8,887 nucleotides of DNA from the NCBI GenBank assembly GCA_017399325.1, contig JAFQDY010000090.1:1-8887 (forward strand), in the 5' to 3' direction. The stretch comes from Oscillospiraceae bacterium (lineage in GTDB: Bacteria > Bacillota > Clostridia > Oscillospirales > Oscillospiraceae). The position numbers and the translations under genes were made by a program. Of this stretch, positions 1 to 5,508 are shown piece after piece. Every line of letters starts with the position of its first letter. The stretch's first letter is position 1. The notes below the pieces were generated by a model. It ran no database searches. It was given only the letters and a program-made list of their open reading frames with translations, and was not told the origin of the DNA.

Positions 1-60
1 ATCTCGGCGTTGGTCGTTGTCGTTGCGTTGTTGGTAGAAATGGCAATGGGAATCGTATAA
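1..60 (+). CDS. C-terminal fragment of a probable membrane protein
   Basis: Frame 1 is open from the window edge to a TAA at 58-60 and reads ISALVVVVALLVEMAMGIV. This is a hydrophobic run of the kind found in a transmembrane helix at the end of an integral membrane protein. The other two forward frames give a stop at position 34-36 or a low-complexity basic peptide, so frame 1 is the best reading. Only 19 residues are visible, so family and function cannot be named. The terminator at 186-227 is the first good transcript end downstream of it. Confidence 0.35.
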   Translation: MSALVVVVALLVEMAMGIV

Positions 61-185
61 AGAGAAATAACACTATAAGAGAGCAATGAATAAATTATCC
101 GATGCGAGTTACACGGTATTATAAACTACAATTTATCGAATTGTTTTGTGTCGACATCTAAATCGGTGCAACTTGCCAGAAAAGG
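61..185. other. Intergenic stretch, nothing recognised
   Basis: This A/T-rich stretch lies between the end of the left-hand gene and the first terminator. A 12-codon ATG frame at 86-124 follows a weak purine run, but it has no feature that supports it as a gene. No RNA gene, repeat or convincing promoter was seen. Confidence 0.4.
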
Positions 186-227
186 AAAAGTCGTTCCAAT
201 CGGAACGGCTTTTTTCTTTTCTTTTTT
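186..227 (+). terminator. Strong intrinsic terminator
   Basis: The left arm 186-197 (AAAAGTCGTTCC) pairs with 202-213 around the tetraloop AATC (198-201); the only imperfection is a T-G wobble at 191/208. The hairpin runs directly into a long T-rich tract to 227, interrupted by two C residues. This is a classic Rho-independent terminator for transcription entering from the left, presumably of the gene ending at 60. Confidence 0.85.
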
Positions 228-249
228 CGCAAGCGGCAGGACTTGAACC
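228..249 (-). other. tRNA 3'-end-like fragment, possible attachment-site remnant
   Basis: On the minus strand 249-239 reads GGTTCAAGTCC, which has the form of a tRNA T-loop with its flanking stem bases. It is followed by TGCCGCTTGCG, where a T-stem end, acceptor strand and discriminator would lie. The rest of a tRNA is missing: no matching 5' acceptor strand (GCAAGCG-like) is found about 75 bases away, and the upstream half of the T-stem pairs poorly. It is therefore not called as a tRNA gene. Such 3' fragments are typical of attachment sites left by integrative elements, which would fit the phage-like remnant beside it. Chance similarity is quite possible. Confidence 0.25.
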
Positions 250-463
250 CATAGCAGAGAAACTGTCCCGGTGAGTGGCAGCGGTCTGTGTGCAACGCAG
301 TTGCTTCATCGACAAGACGCACACCCGGTCGTGGCGGCTGTGCAGAAGCGGCTGTATGAATTGGGGCAGCATTGAACCGGATAATGTGATGATTATCATC
401 TCTATGGTGGTGTCGTTTTACTTGGGCAAGCAGCACGAAAAGAAGGCTCCGGAAGAAAAGTAA
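247..463 (+). pseudogene. Frameshifted phage-like small membrane protein remnant
   Basis: Two overlapping frames each look protein-like over only part of the region. One (247-375) ends DAHPVVAAVQKRLYELGQH before a TGA. The other takes over around 356-463 with EPDNVMIIISMVVSFYLG followed by KQHEKKAPEEK, a short hydrophobic segment with a charged tail. Joined by a frameshift near 370, they would form the C-terminal part of one small protein. The second part is reminiscent, from memory only, of small phage-encoded membrane or holin-like proteins. No convincing ribosome binding site precedes either frame. The terminator at 485-522 follows closely, as if it once ended this gene. An intact 35-residue peptide starting at ATG 356 is the alternative reading. 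The call is tentative. Confidence 0.3.
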
Positions 464-484
464 ACAATATATGCACATAGGATA

Positions 485-522
485 ACCCCTTCCTGAATTT
501 TGGTCCGGGGAGGGGTATTTTT
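485..522 (+). terminator. Intrinsic terminator after the phage-like remnant
   Basis: ACCCCTTCC (485-493) pairs with GGGGAGGGGT (within 507-516), with one T-G wobble and a loop of about 12 to 14 bases, followed by TATTTTT to 522. It would end transcription through 247-463 and insulate the promoter of the next gene, which starts within 20 bases. Confidence 0.7.
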
Positions 523-537
523 CGCCAAAATTCGATA
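521..537 (-). promoter_or_regulatory. Tandem 0A-box-like heptamers
   Basis: TTCGCCA (521-527) is the complement of TGGCGAA and fits the Spo0A box consensus TGNCGAA exactly. TTCGATA (531-537) is the complement of TATCGAA and differs at one conserved base. The two boxes have the same orientation and start 10 bases apart, one helical turn, the spacing at which Spo0A DNA-binding domains bind side by side. They sit just upstream of and touching the candidate -35 element of a gene that itself encodes a Spo0A DNA-binding domain. Autoregulation or control by the host Spo0A is an inference; heptamers with one mismatch are common by chance. Confidence 0.4.
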
Positions 538-564
538 GACAAAGACGATTCTTTATGTCATAAT
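536..564 (+). promoter_or_regulatory. Candidate sigma-A promoter of the Spo0A-C operon
   Basis: TAGACA (536-541) and CATAAT (559-564) are separated by 17 bases and each match the consensus at 5 of 6 positions. Transcription would begin near 571, leaving a leader of roughly 16 bases that consists almost entirely of the ribosome binding site (572-580). The 0A-like boxes overlap the -35 end. Confidence 0.45.
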
Positions 565-586
565 AACCGCAGAGAGGTGGAAGAAA

Positions 587-1030
587 ATGGAAAGCACGAT
601 AGAGAGAACGCTTTGCCATATACAGTTGCTGGCACGGCATTTAGGCCAATGTAGCCTTCGTGCGGGAATCGTTGTGGTCTTGATGGAACTGGGAATACCA
701 ACAAAATGTATGGGCTTTGAGTTCCTTAAGAAAGCAATTGAACTGCAGTACAATGATCCTACGCGGATATTATCAAAAGACATATACTTAGAGATTTCCT
801 TGCACTACAAACAGAATTCTGAGGAAACGGTAGAGAAGGCCATCAGAGATGTAGTCAAAAAGGCTTGGTGGAGAGGGAGCCGACAGGCTTGGGACTGGTA
901 CTTCTCTTATGACGAACAGCCAGCAATGAAAAGGCCTACAAACAGTGAATTTATTTCCAGGATAGCCTATGTTTTGGAGATTTGGCAGGAATGCAAAACA
1001 ATAAGGGGTGATTACGATGAGAGAGATTAA
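587..1030 (+). CDS. Stand-alone Spo0A C-terminal-domain DNA-binding protein
   Basis: A 147-residue protein, predicted to be a cytoplasmic transcription regulator. Residues about 27-132 follow the effector domain of the sporulation regulator Spo0A: an initial helix, GIPTKCMGFEFLKKAI (36-51), a recognition-helix region SEETVEKAIRDVVKKAW (78-94) followed by WRG, and the hallmark RPTNSEF (116-122). The N-terminal receiver domain of Spo0A, with its phosphorylated aspartate, is absent; only about 26 residues precede the DNA-binding fold, so control cannot be by classical phosphorelay onto this protein. GAGAGGTGG (572-580) lies 6 bases before the ATG and supports this start. Compared from memory with Bacillus Spo0A, the motif glutamate E83 and R87 are kept, while positions usually R, R and H are T81, K84 and D88, so DNA specificity may differ. 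It overlaps the following gene by 14 bases. Its targets are unknown. Confidence 0.85.
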   Translation: MESTIERTLCHIQLLARHLGQCSLRAGIVVVLMELGIPTKCMGFEFLKKAIELQYNDPTRILSKDIYLEISLHYKQNSEETVEKAIRDVVKKAWWRGSRQAWDWYFSYDEQPAMKRPTNSEFISRIAYVLEIWQECKTIRGDYDERD

Positions 1031-1844
1031 AACCTGCGCGAATCAAAAATGGAAGCAGTTGCCGACAGAGGAGTTGGATCAAATTCTGCAGGCGGAACTG
1101 GAAAAGGAACATCCCGATGAGGAGGTGGTACTGCCCATCTTACATATTTTGCAAGATAGAGAAAAAGATTATCCGGTTGCGCAAACACCGGAAGTCTTAA
1201 CGATATTGGAAAAATTAAGCGAATACGAAACATCAACAAAACAGTCCAAAAACAGACGCAGATGGGTCGCCTGGGTTGCGGCCGCGGCTGCCGCTGCTTG
1301 CATTGTTGTGATGGCATTACCCCGGACGGTAGGCGCAGAGAGCATTTTTGATGTTCTGATGCGCTGGACAAACTGTGTTTTTGAGTTTATATATCCGGAT
1401 AAAAATGAGAATTACCCCAATACGGATGGCACCTTTGAAACGGATCATATCGGCTTGCAGCAGTTACATAACAAGGTAACAGAACTGGGCGTGACAGAAT
1501 CTGTTGTGCCTATGTGGTTGCCAGAAGAGTTTGAATTGATAGACTTGAAGGTGACATCTCTACGAGACGGTGGATATAAAGTGGAGGTTGCTTTTAAGGG
1601 GACCGATAAATTTATATCTTTTTCTTATAGGATGTCTGGTGCTATAGCAACAAAGTTTGAAAAAGAAAAAACTGCTGTCGAATTATTTGATTACGCTGAC
1701 ATAAGTCATTTTATTTTACAAAATGATGAGAATCTATCTGTTACCTGGACTGTAGATGGCGTAGAATGCTTGATGAATACCAATATGGAAAAAGAGAGTG
1801 TTTACACGATTATAAAATCTATTTACAGGAGACCTTTAAAGTGA
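1017..1844 (+). CDS. Single-pass membrane protein, DUF4367-like extracellular domain
   Basis: A 275-residue protein. Residues 1-80 are charged, helical-looking and presumably cytoplasmic. They are followed by a positively charged stop (NRRRW, 79-83), one transmembrane segment at about 84-101 rich in alanine and valine, and an outside domain at 102-275. The outside part contains VPMWLPEEFEL (164-174) and ends in a TWTVDGVECLMNTN...YTIIKSIY pattern (243-270), which resembles DUF4367-type domains of membrane anti-sigma and RsgI-like proteins. The N-terminal region shows no Cys/His zinc anti-sigma signature. I chose ATG 1017 because AAGGGG (1003-1008) sits 8 bases upstream; an in-frame GTG at 1008 lies within that site. 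The start overlaps the Spo0A-C gene and the stop overlaps the next gene, so the three are probably translationally coupled. The layout suggests it holds or modulates the upstream regulator at the membrane; this is inference. Confidence 0.75.
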   Translation: MREIKTCANQKWKQLPTEELDQILQAELEKEHPDEEVVLPILHILQDREKDYPVAQTPEVLTILEKLSEYETSTKQSKNRRRWVAWVAAAAAAACIVVMALPRTVGAESIFDVLMRWTNCVFEFIYPDKNENYPNTDGTFETDHIGLQQLHNKVTELGVTESVVPMWLPEEFELIDLKVTSLRDGGYKVEVAFKGTDKFISFSYRMSGAIATKFEKEKTAVELFDYADISHFILQNDENLSVTWTVDGVECLMNTNMEKESVYTIIKSIYRRPLK

Positions 1845-2281
1845 AACGACTCGTTCGATTAGTATGTTTGATTCTTGCATTCAGTTTGTTTTTGACAATT
1901 CCGTCTTATGCCCAGAGCGCTGCAGAGTCCAGAGGAAGCGCGTTTTTCGCATCCTATGGCACGGACCTTTATAAATTCTCGTCCACATCGTTTGAGATTT
2001 GGTTTGATGTAAACGCAAATGCTGCAATAATGGATGTGATTGGTGTCAGTGAGATCATTGTTTACCAATCAGCGGACCAGCAGCACTGGACCCAAACGCG
2101 CACTTTTTATATGGAAGACTGGCCCGAAATGATTGACACCAACACCTATTCCCATACAGGGTATGTAACATATAACTTCGCAAACCCGGGATACTACTAC
2201 ACGGCATATATTACTTTCTACGCGAAAGACAGTAGAGGCATCGGTGAAAGAGACGTATATACTGAAATTCTAAAAATGTAA
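1841..2281 (+). CDS. Small secreted protein of unknown function
   Basis: A 146-residue protein beginning at GTG 1841, which overlaps the upstream stop codon as GTGA. AGGAG (1827-1831) is 9 bases before it. A longer in-frame reading from ATG 1766 would bury the signal peptide and is rejected. Residues 1-24 form a clear signal peptide: a basic start MKRLVRL, a hydrophobic core, and SYA before a likely cleavage ahead of Q25. There is no lipobox cysteine and no second membrane segment or LPXTG anchor, so the mature product of about 120 residues should be released. It is rich in aromatic residues and beta-strand-like alternation (FEIWFDVNANAAIMDVIG, then GYYYTAYITFYAKDSRG). The pattern recalls small uncharacterised Firmicutes secreted proteins, but I cannot name a family. 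It is the last gene of the Spo0A-C operon, followed 8 bases later by a terminator, and may be the operon's output or the ligand of its membrane protein. Confidence 0.75.
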   Translation: MKRLVRLVCLILAFSLFLTIPSYAQSAAESRGSAFFASYGTDLYKFSSTSFEIWFDVNANAAIMDVIGVSEIIVYQSADQQHWTQTRTFYMEDWPEMIDTNTYSHTGYVTYNFANPGYYYTAYITFYAKDSRGIGERDVYTEILKM

Positions 2282-2289
2282 TAAAAGCG

Positions 2290-2325
2290 CCCCTCTCCGG
2301 ACAATGCTTCCGGAGAGGGGTTTTC
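2290..2325. terminator. Bidirectional terminator between convergent operons
   Basis: CCCCTCTCCGG (2290-2300) and CCGGAGAGGGG (2310-2320) form a perfect 11-base-pair stem with a 9-base loop. On the plus strand it is followed by TTTTCCCTTTTT, on the minus strand by CGCTTTTATT. It can therefore end both the secreted-protein operon from the left and the etfA operon from the right. Confidence 0.85.
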
Positions 2326-2342
2326 CCTTTTTGCAAAGTGCA

Positions 2343-2364
2343 GCATTTAGAGCCGTCTAAATGC
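2343..2364. repeat. Perfect inverted repeat downstream of etfA
   Basis: GCATTTAGA (2343-2351) and TCTAAATGC (2356-2364) form a 9-base-pair stem closed by the tetraloop GCCG. It lies 45 bases past the etfA stop, between the two operon ends. Neither side has a T tract, so it is not a standard intrinsic terminator. It could stabilise the 3' end of the operon message or help the larger terminator that follows. Confidence 0.5.
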
Positions 2365-2408
2365 AACAGTCTGACGGTTGTCTTTATTTCGTGATAACTC
2401 TGACTTGA

Positions 2409-3461
2409 TTATTCAGCCTTTGCGGCGTTTTTCGCGGCCAAAATCTGCTGGGTCAGCAAGGGGAGGATCTTATTCAGATCGCCAACAACGCCGTAGTCTG
2501 CCACATCAAAGATGGGAGCGGTCTCGTCCTTGTTGATGGCAACGATGATGTCGGATTCTTCCATACCGGCTACGTGCTGAATGGCACCGGAAATGCCAAT
2601 CGCGAAGTAAACCTGAGGACGGACAGTCTTGCCGGTTTGGCCGACCTGCAGATCCTTAGGCTTCCAGCCGGCATCCACCACTGCGCGGGAGCAGCTGACA
2701 GTGCCGCCCAATGCCTCAGCCAGATCTTCCAGCAGTTTGAAGTTCTCAGCGCTGCCTACGCCGCGGCCACCGGACACAAGGATCTTTGCATCCATAATAT
2801 CCGCCACGTTGGAAACGGCCTTGACAACTTCCTGAATCTCAACATACTTGCTGTTGGGCACGAAGCCGGGGTTGAATTCCACAACTTCTGCCTTTCTGCC
2901 GGCCTCGCGGGGCAGTTTCTGCATAACGCCGGGACGAACGGTTGCCATCTGGGGACGGAAGTCCGGGCAGGCGATGGTTGCGATGGTGTTGCCGCCGAAT
3001 GCGGGACGGGTCATCAGCAACTGATTGTGCTTCTGCTCTTTGCCCTCGATGGCGTTGATGGGGAAGTCGCCGATGTCCAACTGGGTGCAGTCAGCGGTCA
3101 GGCCGGTATGTACTCTTGCGCACACACGGGGACCCAGGTCACGGCCGATGGCGGTAGCGCCGATCAGGAAAACGTCGGGCTTGAATGTGTTGATCACAGA
3201 GGCCAGCGCGTGGGTGTAGGGCTCTGTCCGATATTCCTTCAGTTCGGGATCGTCGATCAGGATCACGCGGTCTGCGCCGTACTCGCCCAGTTCCACAGCC
3301 AGATCCTTTACTTCATAACCCACCAAAACAGCCGTAACGGTTGTGTCCAAATCCTTTGCCAGATCTTTGCCTTTACCGATCAGTTCCAAGGCAATACTGC
3401 TCACCGAATTGTCAACCTGCTGTGCAAAAACATATACGCCCTTATATTCTTCTAAGTTCAT
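2409..3461 (-). CDS. etfA: Electron transfer flavoprotein, alpha subunit
   Basis: A 350-residue cytoplasmic flavoprotein subunit. With EtfB it carries electrons to the acyl-CoA dehydrogenase encoded upstream. The N-terminal alpha/beta domain (about 1-200) includes DVFLIGATAIGRDLGPR (96-112), TGLTADCTQLDI (119-130) and TRPAFGGN (151-158). The C-terminal FAD-binding domain is well kept: VSGGRGVGSAENF (229-241), SRAVVDAGW (258-266), QVGQTGKTVRP (272-282), IGISGAIQHVAGM (288-300) and AINKDETAPIFDVADYGVVGD (308-328, split here as AINKDETAPI and FDVADYGVVGD). Length is normal. The ATG at 3461 has only a weak upstream site (GTGGTGA), so translation may lean on coupling to etfB 36 bases upstream. It is the last gene of the operon. 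In anaerobic clostridia such pairs often bifurcate electrons from NADH to enoyl-CoA and ferredoxin; whether this one does is inference. Confidence 0.95.
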   Translation of the reverse strand: MNLEEYKGVYVFAQQVDNSVSSIALELIGKGKDLAKDLDTTVTAVLVGYEVKDLAVELGEYGADRVILIDDPELKEYRTEPYTHALASVINTFKPDVFLIGATAIGRDLGPRVCARVHTGLTADCTQLDIGDFPINAIEGKEQKHNQLLMTRPAFGGNTIATIACPDFRPQMATVRPGVMQKLPREAGRKAEVVEFNPGFVPNSKYVEIQEVVKAVSNVADIMDAKILVSGGRGVGSAENFKLLEDLAEALGGTVSCSRAVVDAGWKPKDLQVGQTGKTVRPQVYFAIGISGAIQHVAGMEESDIIVAINKDETAPIFDVADYGVVGDLNKILPLLTQQILAAKNAAKAE

Positions 3462-3497
3462 AAATTTTCACCACTTTCTTCATTTTTGCCTTGGAAA

Positions 3498-4280
3498 TCA
3501 AAGCACGTGTTTTTCGGTCAGTTTGTCCATAATGTAGGCAACCGACTCGTTGGTATCCAATGCCACCTTTTCACCGGTGCCCTTACGCACCTTGTCAGAG
3601 GCCTTTGCGATCTTGGTGGGAGAGCCCTTTGCGCCCAGGTCGGAGTCCAGAACGTCCTTCAGGTCGGCTCTGCCCCAAACGGTGATTTCCTTTTCGAATG
3701 CATCGAAAATGCCGCCGGGAGTCATATAACGGGGCTCGTTGAGTTCTGCGATGGCGGTGATCAGACAAGGCATCTTGGCTTTCAGAATATGGTATCTGTC
3801 GTCATACTGACGCTGGACGATCACGGAATCACCCTCGATCTTAATGTCCTGTGCGTAACTGATAACGGGAATGTCCAAATGCTCGGAGATCTGAGGACCG
3901 ACCTGTGCGGTATCGCCGTCGATGGCCTGACGGCCGGTGATGATCAGGTCGTATTCCAGATTGCGGATCGCGCCGGCCAAAGTCTGAGAAGTCGCCCAGG
4001 TATCAGCGCCGCCCAAAACTCTGTCGGTAACCAGAATACCTGCGTCTGCGCCCATGGCCATAGCCTCACGGAGGACTTCCTGCGCCTTGGGCAGACCCAT
4101 AGTTACCACGGTAACTTCTGCGCCATAGGCTTCCTTGATGCGAAGGGCTGCTTCAAGACCTGCTTTGTCGTCGGGATTCATAATGGTAAGCATAGCGGCT
4201 CTGTCAAGCGTGCCGTCCGGCTTAAATTTTACGCCACCCTTTGTATCGGGTACCTGCTTAATACAAACAACTATTTTCAC
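3498..4280 (-). CDS. etfB: Electron transfer flavoprotein, beta subunit
   Basis: A 260-residue partner of EtfA. It begins MKIVVCIKQVPDT (1-13) and contains IMNPDDKAGLEAAL (33-46), VVTMGLPKAQEVLREAMAMG (58-77), GGADTWATS (90-98), the ETF-beta signature GRQAIDGDTAQVGP (116-129) and GSPT (219-222). The overall look is that of clostridial EtfB from butyryl-CoA dehydrogenase complexes, where this subunit can hold a second FAD in place of AMP; the sequence alone does not prove that. The start is GTG at 4280: an in-frame TAA lies just upstream, and AAGGAG (4290-4295, minus strand) is 9 bases away. It lies 37 bases after the acyl-CoA dehydrogenase gene and 36 before etfA. This is the usual clostridial order of dehydrogenase, etfB, etfA. 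Confidence 0.95.
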   Translation of the reverse strand: MKIVVCIKQVPDTKGGVKFKPDGTLDRAAMLTIMNPDDKAGLEAALRIKEAYGAEVTVVTMGLPKAQEVLREAMAMGADAGILVTDRVLGGADTWATSQTLAGAIRNLEYDLIITGRQAIDGDTAQVGPQISEHLDIPVISYAQDIKIEGDSVIVQRQYDDRYHILKAKMPCLITAIAELNEPRYMTPGGIFDAFEKEITVWGRADLKDVLDSDLGAKGSPTKIAKASDKVRKGTGEKVALDTNESVAYIMDKLTEKHVL

Positions 4281-4317
4281 AGCAAATTACTCCTTATACT
4301 CTTATTTCTGATCGTGC

Positions 4318-5469
4318 TTACTTCAGCAGGCTGGCAGAAATGACCATCCGCTGCACTTCGCTGGTGCCTTCGTAAATTTCGGTGATCTTTGCATCACGCA
4401 TCATACGCTCAATTTCATACTCGCGGATAAAGCCGTAGCCACCGTGCAACTGCACAGCCTTGGTGGTCACATCCATGGCGACCTCAGCGGCGTACAACTT
4501 TGCTTGAGCGGCCTCGAAGCCGTAACTGCTCTGGGTGTTCTTGGCGATGGCTGCCTGGTATACAAGCAGTTGTGCTGCCCTTACCTTCGTGGCCATATCA
4601 GCCAGTTGGAACTGGGTGTTCTGGAACTGTCCGATAGAACGGCCGAATTGCCTTCTTTCCTTTACATAGGCGATGGTTCTTTCCAACGCGCCTTCTGCAA
4701 TACCCAGCGCCTGAGCAGCGATGCCGATACGGCCGCCGTCCAGGGTGTGCATAGCGATCTTAAAGCCGTCGCCCTGCTTGCCCAGCAGGTTACCCTTGGG
4801 GATACGGCAGTCGGTGAAGATCAGTTCGTAAGTAGAGGAGCCGCGGATACCCATTTTCTTTTCCTTTGTGCCAAAGGAGAAGCCGGGGGTGCCCTTTTCT
4901 ACGATGAAAGCGGAAATTTCCTTTTGCAGTTTGCCGCGCTTTTCGATGGTTCCGGTTACGGCGATCACCACATAAACATCGGCTTCCTTGCCATTGGTGA
5001 TGAAGATTTTGGTGCCGTTGAGTACCCATTCGTCGCCGTCCAGAACGGCCTTGGTCTGCTGACCCTGGGCATCCGTGCCGGCGCCGGGCTCGGTCAGACC
5101 GAATGCGCCCAATTTTTCACCGCTGGCCAGTGCGGGCAGATACTTTTTCTTCTGCTCCTCTGTGCCGTAGGTCTGGATGGGGTCGCAGCAAAGAGAAGTG
5201 TGGGCAGATACGATAACGCCCGTTGTGCCGCAAACCTTGGACAGTTCCTCTACGCACATAACGTAGGTCAGAATGTCACAGCCCTGTCCGCCGTATTCCT
5301 TGGCAACGGGAATGCCGAGGAAACCCAGTTTACCCATCTTTTCCACATTGGCTCTGGGGAATTCTTCGGTCTCGTCTGTTTCCGCAGCCAGAGGCTTTAC
5401 CTCTTTCTCTGCAAAGTCGCGAAACAGCATTCTTGCCATTTCATGTTGCTTGCTCAGCGTAAAATCCAT
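4318..5469 (-). CDS. Acyl-CoA dehydrogenase, butyryl-CoA dehydrogenase type
   Basis: A 383-residue soluble FAD enzyme, full length for the family. It interconverts acyl-CoA and 2-enoyl-CoA; next to etfBA it most likely works in the reducing direction in a fermenter. Visible features are VEELSKVCGTTGVIVSAHTS (73-92), the FAD/substrate loop GAFGLTEPGAGTDAQGQ (121-137), NGTKIFITNG (151-160), GGRIGIAAQALGIAEGAL (245-262), the FAD-contact RRQFGR (272-277), QLHGGYGF (340-347) and IYEGTSE (365-371). E367 is in the position of the catalytic base of butyryl-CoA dehydrogenase. The exact substrate (butyryl-, propionyl- or a longer or aryl-acyl-CoA) cannot be read from motifs. GGGAGGAA lies just upstream of the ATG at 5469. 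The gap to the crotonase gene is 39 bases. Confidence 0.93.
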   Translation of the reverse strand: MDFTLSKQHEMARMLFRDFAEKEVKPLAAETDETEEFPRANVEKMGKLGFLGIPVAKEYGGQGCDILTYVMCVEELSKVCGTTGVIVSAHTSLCCDPIQTYGTEEQKKKYLPALASGEKLGAFGLTEPGAGTDAQGQQTKAVLDGDEWVLNGTKIFITNGKEADVYVVIAVTGTIEKRGKLQKEISAFIVEKGTPGFSFGTKEKKMGIRGSSTYELIFTDCRIPKGNLLGKQGDGFKIAMHTLDGGRIGIAAQALGIAEGALERTIAYVKERRQFGRSIGQFQNTQFQLADMATKVRAAQLLVYQAAIAKNTQSSYGFEAAQAKLYAAEVAMDVTTKAVQLHGGYGFIREYEIERMMRDAKITEIYEGTSEVQRMVISASLLK

Positions 5470-5508
5470 GTTGTTGTTCCTCCCTGTATTTTCTCCAAAT
5501 ATGTATTA

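Noticed and set aside
134..155. 0A-box-like heptamers TATCGAA and TGTCGAC
   Set aside because: Each has one mismatch, they are 15 bases apart and no gene or promoter starts nearby.
228..303. Complete tRNA gene on the minus strand
   Set aside because: Only the T-loop-like end fits. There is no matching 5' acceptor strand, no D-arm and no anticodon stem at the expected positions.
158..640. A 160-codon open frame on the minus strand
   Set aside because: It runs through two terminators, the tRNA-like fragment and the promoter of the Spo0A-C gene, and its translation is a basic, low-complexity product of the terminator T tract. It has no family resemblance.
1008..1016. GTG 1008 as the start of the membrane protein
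   Set aside because: It overlaps the AAGGGG ribosome binding site that is correctly spaced for ATG 1017.
1766..1840. Longer N-terminus for the secreted protein from ATG 1766
   Set aside because: It lies inside the coding end of the membrane protein and would place 25 charged residues before a clear signal peptide. GTG 1841 has a well-spaced AGGAG site and a four-base overlap with the upstream stop.
2574..4343. Long plus-strand open frames opposite etfA and etfB
   Set aside because: Both are antisense shadows of strongly conserved flavoprotein genes and have no motif or ribosome binding site of their own.
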